From the NCBI RefSeq assembly GCF_026015985.1, contig NZ_CP110389.1, forward strand, positions 1,210,001 to 1,274,000: a stretch of DNA of 64,000 nucleotides. The letters run 5' to 3'. The translations under genes were made by a program, and so were the position numbers. The first letter of the stretch is position 1, and each line of letters opens with the position of its first letter. Origin of the DNA: Rhodopseudomonas sp. P2A-2r (GTDB taxonomy: Bacteria; Pseudomonadota; Alphaproteobacteria; Rhizobiales; Xanthobacteraceae). The notes beneath the pieces were generated by a model. That model was given only the letters and a program-made list of their open reading frames with translations. It was not told the origin of the DNA and searched no databases. Positions 58,762 through 64,000 of this stretch are shown here, one piece after another.

Positions 58762-59017
58762 GCTAATGAACGCGTTGATTCGACGGCCGTCGTCCCGTGG
58801 CGGCCGGACTTCCGCTCCCGAACCCGGCGAGCGACGATTTTCCTTCACTTTAATCCGCTTCAGCCGCCGGTATCGGCAATTCCTGTCGTCGAACGGTCGC
58901 ACAGGTGCTTGCCAAGCCCGGCCGGAGCCGGTAGCTATGGCGCGCTTTCGCAAACAACCTGTTTCGAAAAGCATGCGACTTCAACAGGGCCTTGTGTCCT
59001 CACGATTTCCGCGGCAC

Positions 59018-59094
59018 GCGCCCGTAGCTCAGCTGGATAGAGCACTAGACTACGAATCTAGGGGTCAGAGGTTCGAATCCTTTCGGGCGCGCCA
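59018..59094 (+). tRNA. tRNA-Arg (ACG)
   Basis: A 77-nt cloverleaf: acceptor GCGCCCG/CGGGCGC, D-arm GCTCAGCTGGATAGAGC, anticodon loop CTACGAA (ACG), T-arm GAGGTTCGAATCC and encoded CCA. Its 3' third is read on the other strand by a recombinase remnant, suggesting it is an integration site. Confidence 0.96.
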
Positions 59095-59330
59095 TTTGCG
59101 TACAAAACCACGAACATTCTCGTTCGTGGTTTGTTTGCCGGTAATGACCTCCTGCAGGGTGGCCTTGCAGCCGACAATGCGAATGGTCTTGTCACCTACC
59201 TCGATGGCGATGACCACGGCGTGGACGTAGGCCTTACGACCGGTAACATCGCCGTTTTCCAGTTTATCTGTCATCAGTCGCGCAAACACGTCGATCTTTT
59301 CCGCGTCGACGGAGATTGTCGCGCGACCTT
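59065..59330 (-). pseudogene. serine recombinase C-terminal remnant ending inside tRNA-Arg
   Basis: The reverse strand reads DAEKIDVFARLMTDKLENGD, then RKAYVHAVVIAIEVGDKTIRI, then TLQEVITGKQTTNENVRGFV and finally RKWRARKDSNL before a stop. This resembles the C-terminus of large serine recombinases, and the last residues are encoded by the tRNA 3' end. The catalytic N-terminus is missing. It marks the boundary of an integrated element (inference). Confidence 0.6.
59105..59132. terminator. terminator hairpin after tRNA-Arg
   Basis: AAACCACGAAC pairs with GTTCGTGGTTT around 6 bases, followed by GTTTG. It lies within the recombinase remnant and may terminate both transcripts. Confidence 0.75.
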
Positions 59331-59596
59331 GCGAGTAACGATGGACCGTTGACGATCCGTGGCGCCGTCGTCCTCGTATTTTCGGTGCTTGGACATGCTC
59401 GAAGATTGTCGGCTCGATGATAGCCGGTGCCCGGGATTTCGACGATGTCGAAGGGGCGTTTTGACCGCCATTGCGCGATTCGCGTTTGCTGTACGGCCAT
59501 AAGCCTGTCGCGCAGCAGGTATTGGTAAGTTATGGACCGGTCCGACACCGAAAGTAGATCCGAGGAGAGAACCCGCACCAATCTACACTCTGTCGC
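59331..59596. other. intergenic region without a recognisable gene
   Basis: No family is recognised on either strand. A near match to a NifA site (TGT-N10-ATA) begins at 59407, about 185 bases ahead of the sigma54 promoter. I see no intact TGT-N10-ACA here. Confidence 0.4.
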
Positions 59597-59612
59597 TGGC
59601 ACATCGCTTGCT
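59597..59612 (+). promoter_or_regulatory. sigma54 (-24/-12) promoter of the Rieske gene
   Basis: TGGCACATCGCTTGCT matches TGGCAC-N5-TTGC(A/T) at every conserved position. It lies 66 bases before the Rieske ATG. Confidence 0.85.
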
Positions 59613-59678
59613 GAGTGAGAGATCTCGCTTCAGCGCCTGCAGGCCGAAGCGTCAATGATGGCTGGAAGGGATCCGTGA

Positions 59679-60106
59679 ATGGACACGCTTTTTGCGATAT
59701 GCGGCACCTATCAGGTGGATGACGGCCAGGCTACAGGCTTCATGCTCATGCGCAGAGAGCCGGACGGCTCGGCCAAGCCCTGGCCAATTCTTATCGCGCG
59801 CAAGGGTAACAACTTCTTCGGGTTTGAAAATGCCTGCCCCCATCAGGGCTCGCGGCTTGATACGGTGCCCGGAGAGTTCATGGATGAGGACGGCAACTTC
59901 ATCACCTGCGGCAGTCATCATGCTCAGTTCGATCTCGATACCGGACATTGCTTCATCGGCCCCTGCCAGGGAAGGCACTCACGCCGATCAGGCTGATCAT
60001 TGATCATGGCGATATCTGCTTGAGCGGAATCGATCTGGCCGAAGAGGACGGGCTCGACATCCCGGAGCCGGATGAAATGCCGGAGGTGCAGATCACCGCG
60101 GATTGA
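59679..60106 (+). CDS. Rieske [2Fe-2S] protein, frameshifted
   Basis: A 142-residue ferredoxin when one A is restored near 59973. The cluster ligands are CPH (ENACPHQGSRL) and CGSHH (TCGSHHAQFDL), the Cys-X-His and Cys-X2-His of Rieske proteins. The corrected C-terminus continues LTPIRLIIDHGDICLSGIDL and ends EVQITAD. It stands behind a sigma54 promoter within the nif region. A role as electron donor in nitrogen-fixing cells is inference. Confidence 0.88.
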
Positions 60107-60129
60107 CCGATCGTCGAACCGATAATTGA

Positions 60130-60357
60130 TCAGCGGCGCCGTTCAGCACGGCTGAAATTGCTCAGATGGCCCTCGCGCGCGGCTTGCGCACGTCCGGCCT
60201 TCATCAAGGCCTTGGTCTTGCCCTGCGGCGCCGTGAGTGACATCAGCCGCTGCATCCTCTTGCTGCCGCATGCCGGGCAGGCCGGTTTCTCGGAAAACCC
60301 GATCAGGAGTTCGACGTCGCCGTCACATTTTGCGCAGTGAAAACTGTAAAGCGGCAT
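60130..60357 (-). CDS. FmdB family zinc-ribbon protein
   Basis: A 75-residue protein beginning MPLYSFHCAKCDGDVELLIG with a CxxC...CxxC zinc ribbon (CAKC, CPAC). This is the FmdB-type domain. A basic C-terminal tail follows (KALMKAGRAQAAREG). Convergent with the Rieske gene. Ahead lies a sigma54-like element and a NifA site, so it is probably nif-regulated. Function unknown. Confidence 0.85.
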   Translation of the reverse strand: MPLYSFHCAKCDGDVELLIGFSEKPACPACGSKRMQRLMSLTAPQGKTKALMKAGRAQAAREGHLSNFSRAERRR

Positions 60358-60406
60358 GGCTGTCCCTCCCCCGTTCGGCAATGGATATCTCTGGCGAAAT
60401 CGATAG

Positions 60407-60423
60407 TGCAGAAACCGGACCAA
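60407..60423 (-). promoter_or_regulatory. candidate sigma54 promoter of fmdB
   Basis: On the reverse strand TTGGTCCGGTTTCTGCA approximates TTGGCACG-N4-TTGCA with GG and GC at the required spacing but three mismatches. Its distance to the NifA site (81 bases) mirrors that of the fixR promoter. Confidence 0.5.
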
Positions 60424-60504
60424 TCGGTAAGGCAGCGTTGCTGCGGGGCGTCGGCGTGAGTTGATGTCGGATAGTGGCGGATTTTGTATCGAACCGAACG
60501 GAAG

Positions 60505-60520
60505 TGTCGGAACGTCGACA
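60505..60520. promoter_or_regulatory. NifA upstream activator site (TGT-N10-ACA)
   Basis: TGTCGGAACGTCGACA is a perfect TGT-N10-ACA NifA site. It lies midway between the candidate sigma54 promoters of fmdB and fixR (81 bases from the -24 side at left, 80 at right). Confidence 0.8.
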
Positions 60521-60600
60521 TGCTGCCGCTTCCAAGGCCACGCGATACTCGCAATGGGTGCGATTCGGCGGCTTTGCCTCGCGAACACAGGATGATCAGG

Positions 60601-60617
60601 TTGGCCCGGATCATGCA
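60601..60617 (+). promoter_or_regulatory. candidate sigma54 promoter of fixR-nifA
   Basis: TTGGCCCGGATCATGCA follows TTGGCACG-N4-TTGCA with two mismatches and exact spacing of GG and GC. It lies about 120 bases before the fixR start, matching the fixR-nifA arrangement known from Bradyrhizobium. Confidence 0.6.
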
Positions 60618-60738
60618 AAATCGCCCTTGTGTCGGAAACATCATGCCCCCCGCGCTGTGAATGGTCGCCGCGCGGATCCGACCGCTGACCGCGCAACGAT
60701 GAACGCCGATCCGGCTCGGATCAGCGCTGGAGAACATA

Positions 60739-61524
60739 GTGCTCTGTCCCTATCCCGGCATGCCTCCGAAGATCGAGCCGTCCTTGGCGGAGCAAAAGAA
60801 CATGGTGCTAACCGGCGCCTCGCGCGGCATAGGACATGCGACGGTCAAGTTATTTTCCGATGCAGGCTGGCGGATCATTACCTGTTCACGCCAAAGGTTC
60901 GACAGCGATCTCTGTCCATGGAATTCAGGGGCCGACGATCATGTCGAGGTTGACCTGAGCGACTACCGGGCGTTGCCCGGCGCGATTGCAGAGATCAAGG
61001 AGCGCCTCGGAGGCTTGCCGCTTCATGCGCTGATCAATAATGCGGGGCTCTCTCCGAAAAATGACGAAGGAGGCCGGCTGACGTCGCTGACGACGCCGGT
61101 CGACACCTGGATGAGTGTCTTTCATGTCAATTTTCTCGCGCCGATCCTGCTGGCGAGAGGACTGTTTGATGAACTCAACGACGGTGCAGGCACCGTCGTC
61201 AACGTTACGTCGATCGCCGGTTCCCGCGTGCATCCGTTCGCCGGTACGGCGTATGCGACCTCGAAGGCCGCATTGGCCTGTCTGACCCGGGAAATGGCCC
61301 ACGACTTCGCCCCCTACGGTATTCGTGTCAACGCCATCGCCCCTGGTGAGATCAAGACCGATATCCTGTCACCGGAAACCGAAGCGATGCTTGTGCCGGT
61401 AATACCGATGCGCCGAATTGGGACGCCGGACGAGGTGGCCAAGGTCATTTACTTTCTCTGCTCGGATGCGGCGAGCTACGTCACCGGAGAGGAGATCAAG
61501 ATCAACGGCGGACAGCATGTCTGA
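60739..61524 (+). CDS. fixR: FixR, short-chain dehydrogenase-like protein of the nifA operon
   Basis: A 261-residue SDR. Cofactor motif TGASRGIGHATV, INNAGLSPKN, catalytic Ser158, Tyr172 and Lys176 (YATSKAALA). C-terminal NAIAPGEIKTDIL and GEEIKINGGQHV. In Bradyrhizobium fixR is the promoter-proximal gene of fixR-nifA and is dispensable for fixation. Start is GTG after CTGGAGAACATA, a strong ribosome site. 238 bases or more separate it from nifA. Confidence 0.88.
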   Translation: MLCPYPGMPPKIEPSLAEQKNMVLTGASRGIGHATVKLFSDAGWRIITCSRQRFDSDLCPWNSGADDHVEVDLSDYRALPGAIAEIKERLGGLPLHALINNAGLSPKNDEGGRLTSLTTPVDTWMSVFHVNFLAPILLARGLFDELNDGAGTVVNVTSIAGSRVHPFAGTAYATSKAALACLTREMAHDFAPYGIRVNAIAPGEIKTDILSPETEAMLVPVIPMRRIGTPDEVAKVIYFLCSDAASYVTGEEIKINGGQHV

Positions 61525-61619
61525 TCTGTCAGCTACCGTTCACAGAGCCGCGACGATTTCAGCGAGCTGGAATTGGCTCATGATAGACTATCGCCTGCCG
61601 TCCCTTTGGTCGCGACGTA

Positions 61620-61633
61620 TTGATCTAAGTCAA
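61620..61633. promoter_or_regulatory. FixK/FNR-type box between fixR and nifA
   Basis: TTGATCTAAGTCAA has the form TTGA-N6-TCAA (TTG-N8-CAA), the binding consensus of FixK and FNR. It lies about 200 bases before the preferred nifA start. The downstream sequence has no clearly placed -10 element. Confidence 0.7.
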
Positions 61634-61834
61634 TGCACTGTCACAGACGATCGCTTGCGCCTGCTATGAGAGTAGTTGATCCCCAAAGTTCGAAGGCGTT
61701 CAGCCTGCGGTACACGCCTCTATGTTCTGCACTAATGCAGCAAAGTTGAGCACGACATCGTTGTGAAGATGGGACAAGATCATAACAATCCGAAAAAGCC
61801 GGCAGGGAACGTCATGGACTATGGAGAGACTGCC

Positions 61835-63573
61835 ATGGCGCATGTTGACGCGATCGAATCCGCGAATCTGGACGCGCGATCTGGTACTCCGCTGATGCCG
61901 CTCAGCGAGATTGCGCTGACCGGGATCTATGAAATCTCAAAGATCCTCAATGCCCCGAACCGACTGCAGACGACGCTTGCCAGCGTTCTGAATGTGCTGT
62001 CGTCGTTCCTGCAAATGCGACATGGCGTGATTTCCCTGCTGGCAGACGACGATGTTCCCGATATCACCGTTGGCGTCGGCTGGAATGAGGGCGCCGACGA
62101 GCGTTACCGGGCTCGTTTGCCGCAGAAGGCCATTGGACAGATCGTTGCGACGGCCGTCCCGCTGGTCGTCGAAGATGTTGCGAAACATTCATTGTTTGCT
62201 ACCGATGCGGCCGCACTAGGCGCCGTTGGCAGCGATCGTGTGTCGTTCATCGGAGTACCAATTCGCATTGGCGTCAAGGTGATCGGAACCCTCACGATCG
62301 ACCGGGTCTGGGACGGTCGTTCGGTTTTCCGACTCGATTCCGATGTGCGTTTCCTGACCATGATCGCCAATCTGATCGGGCAGACCGTTCAGCTCTACCG
62401 GGTGGTCTCGCGCGACCGCGATCGGCTGATGGCCGAGAGCCACCGCCTGCAGAAGGAGTTGTCCGAACTCAAGCCGGTGCGCGAGCGCAAGAAGGTGCTG
62501 ATCAAGGGCATCATCGGCGACAACCCCGCGCTGCGCTCGTTGCTCGACAAGATCATTATCGTTGCCAAATCCAACTCCACCGTGCTGCTGCGTGGCGAGT
62601 CGGGCACTGGCAAGGAGTTGATTGCCAAGGCGATCCACGAGCTTTCGCCGCGCGCCAAGGGACCCTTCGTCAAGATCAATTGCGCGGCATTGCCAGAATC
62701 GGTGCTCGAGTCCGAATTGTTCGGCCACGAGAAGGAGCCTTTACCGGCGCCATCAATTCACGCAAGGGGCGTTTCGAACTCGCCGACAAGGGGACCATCT
62801 TTCTTGATGAGATCGGCGAGATTTCGCCGGCGTTTCAGGCCAAGCTGTTGCGCGTCCTGCAGGAGCAGGAGTTTGAACGGGTCGGTGGCAACCACACCCT
62901 CAAGGTCGACGTGCGCGTGGTTACCGCGACGAACCGCAACCTCGAAGAAGCGGTCGCGCGAAACGAATTCCGCGCCGACCTGTACTACCGCATCAGCGTG
63001 GTGCCGATCCTGATGCCGCCGCTGCGCGACCGACGCAGCGACATCGCGCCGCTGGCCGCCGAATTTCTCAAGCGCTTCAATGAGGAGAACGGCCGTACTC
63101 TGTCGCTTGACGCCAGCGCACTGGAAGTGCTGATGGGGTGCGGCTTTCCTGGCAACGTGCGCGAATTGGAAAACTGCGTGCAGCGGACGGCGACTCTGGC
63201 GCAGGGAGGCTCGATCGTGATGGACGATTTCGCCTGCCGCAAGAACGAATGCCTCTCGGCAATGCTGTGGAAAGGGCCTTCGGAATTTCCGCCGGCACGG
63301 CTTCGGCCAGCGGTCCCGCTCCCGGTGCTGCCGCGCACCGCAAGTGGCAGCGCAGAAGGTTACGGACCTTCGCCAATCCAGCCTGCCGTCGACTCGATTC
63401 CGGCCACCGTTGAAGCAACCAGCTACGGGCAGGTTCCGGATCGCGAGCGCTTTATCGCGGCGATGGAGAAGTCGGGCTGGGTCCAGGCCAAGGCGGCCCG
63501 CATCCTCGGACTGACGCCGCGTCAGATCGGCTATGCGCTTAAAAAGCACGGCATCGAGGTCAAGCACCTCTAG
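61835..63573 (+). CDS. nifA: nif-specific transcriptional activator NifA, frameshifted
   Basis: A sigma54-dependent activator of about 579 residues once one G is restored at about 62736-62738. Domains: GAF sensor (about 20-170), AAA+ (about 205-440; GESGTGKE Walker [21 protein letters not shown]alker B) and a Fis-type HTH ([20 protein letters not shown]). The missing base falls in the GAFTGA loop (HEKGAFTGA is expected). The oxygen-sensitive Cys array C-X11-C-X19-C-X4-C is perfect ([14 protein letters not shown] ... CRKNEC). The start with GGAGAG six bases before ATG is preferred; GTG at 61763 and ATG at 61814 are open alternatives. Confidence 0.93.
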
Positions 63574-63715
63574 CTGCTCCAGCTCTGCTATTTCTCCTTG
63601 AGAAGTGAAGCCGGCGCGACATCGCGCCGTGGCGGATGGTTGACCCAAGAAGATGTCGATCGCCGCGCTGGCGCATGGCGCGCAGCCTTTTGTTGAAATC
63701 ACCCTTGGTGCGACT

Positions 63716-63731
63716 TGTCGGAGTTGCGACA
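63716..63731. promoter_or_regulatory. NifA upstream activator site 1 for the ferredoxin gene
   Basis: TGTCGGAGTTGCGACA is a perfect TGT-N10-ACA site, 73 bases before the sigma54 element. Confidence 0.85.
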
Positions 63732-63734
63732 GCC

Positions 63735-63750
63735 TGTCGTGGGCGCGACA
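63735..63750. promoter_or_regulatory. NifA upstream activator site 2 for the ferredoxin gene
   Basis: TGTCGTGGGCGCGACA is a second perfect TGT-N10-ACA site, 19 bases after the first. Confidence 0.85.
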
Positions 63751-63803
63751 GCGCGGCGAGTCGCCAGCGCTGAAATAGCAGTGTGAAATCAAATGCCTGC
63801 GTT

Positions 63804-63820
63804 CTGGCACGCGGCTTGAA
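63804..63820 (+). promoter_or_regulatory. sigma54 promoter of the ferredoxin gene
   Basis: CTGGCACGCGGCTTGAA has a perfect -24 (TGGCACG) and TTGA where TTGC is expected at -12. It lies 43 bases before the start codon. The departure at the -12 Cys position may be real or another sequence error. Confidence 0.7.
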
Positions 63821-63863
63821 AGGGAGTCGTTATCCGGCATCGACACGCATTCGGAGTTTGAAG

Positions 63864-64000
63864 ATGGCCTATAAAATCGTCGCCTCGCAATGCACGGTAT
63901 GTGGCGCTTGTGAATTTGAATGTCCCAATGCCGCCATCCGCCTGAAAAACGACATGTACATTATCGATCCGAAGAAGTGCACCGAATGCGAGGGGCATTT
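63864..64000 (+). CDS. fdxN: 4Fe-4S ferredoxin of the nif cluster (cut by window edge)
   Basis: The first 45 residues: [27 protein letters not shown], then [10 protein letters not shown]. The first CxxCxxCxxxC cluster motif is complete ([12 protein letters not shown]), with the start of the second (CTECEGHF). This is the 2[4Fe-4S] ferredoxin usually found next to nifB and nifA. It is NifA/sigma54 controlled from the sites upstream. Gene name by family; could be another nif ferredoxin. Confidence 0.85.
   Translation, partial: MAYKIVASQCTVCGACEFECPNAAIRLKNDMYIIDPKKCTECEGH

Noticed and set aside
59407..59422. TGT-N10-ATA as a NifA site for the Rieske gene
   Set aside because: One required base is wrong and it is far from the promoter; kept only as a note.
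59264..59602. Reverse-strand open frame ahead of the recombinase remnant
   Set aside because: It shows no recombinase or other family pattern and has no ribosome site.

Overview
The window is chromosomal DNA from an alphaproteobacterium of the Bradyrhizobium/Rhodopseudomonas/Tardiphaga group (Nitrobacteraceae). The evidence is the high GC content, the gene orders rpmH-rnpA-yidC-engB-argB and ffs-dnaX-ybaB-recR, a FixR-NifA pair with the oxygen-sensitive type of NifA, and several families of palindromic intergenic repeats. The exact genus cannot be fixed from the sequence alone.

Layout. 1-2.06 kb: a small catabolic/transport unit (alpha/beta hydrolase, AA_synth-family protein, Bug/TctC-type binding protein) behind a 38-bp palindromic operator. 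2.3-10.2 kb: cytochrome b561, a membrane GYF/ClpP-like protein, a tandem universal stress protein, small hypotheticals, an animal-type haem peroxidase and an O6-alkylguanine methyltransferase. 10.2-16.7 kb: two paralogous metallo-hydrolases around a GST and a fumarylacetoacetate-hydrolase-family protein, then SDRs and CvpA. 16.95 kb: initiator tRNA. 17.5-26.2 kb: phosphate transporter, polyphosphate kinase 2, a PHB-cycle set (patatin/DUF3734 protein, 3-hydroxybutyrate dehydrogenase, acetoacetate decarboxylase), a CorA-type transporter and an OprB porin. 26.2-28.15 kb: an IS630 element split by an IS5 element. 28-37.7 kb: LysR/quinone oxidoreductase, acyltransferase, HrpB, retropepsin, Lrp, PfkB kinase, NudC and HIT. 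37.8-58.8 kb: housekeeping core (SRP RNA, dnaX, ybaB, recR, rmuC, def-fmt-truA, mtnN-dapE-dapD, argB, engB, yidC, rnpA, rpmH, a histidine kinase).

From 59 kb the character changes. A tRNA-Arg(ACG) has its 3' end read through, on the other strand, by a serine-recombinase C-terminal remnant. Beyond it starts a nitrogen-fixation region: a Rieske protein behind a strong sigma54 promoter, an FmdB-type zinc-ribbon gene, fixR, nifA and a partial ferredoxin. Sigma54 elements and perfect TGT-N10-ACA NifA sites sit in the intergenic spaces. One NifA site lies almost exactly midway between divergent sigma54-like promoters for fmdB and fixR-nifA. A FixK/FNR box lies just ahead of nifA. This looks like the edge of a nif island integrated at a tRNA gene.

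A cross-cutting observation is that at least nine genes (tctC, an SDR, hrpB twice, recR, mtnN, rnpA, a histidine kinase gene, the Rieske gene and nifA) each need a single-base correction to restore a normal family protein, and a tenth, the haem peroxidase, may need one. Most corrections are one base missing from a homopolymer. Since rnpA is essential, these are most likely sequence errors, not true pseudogenes.
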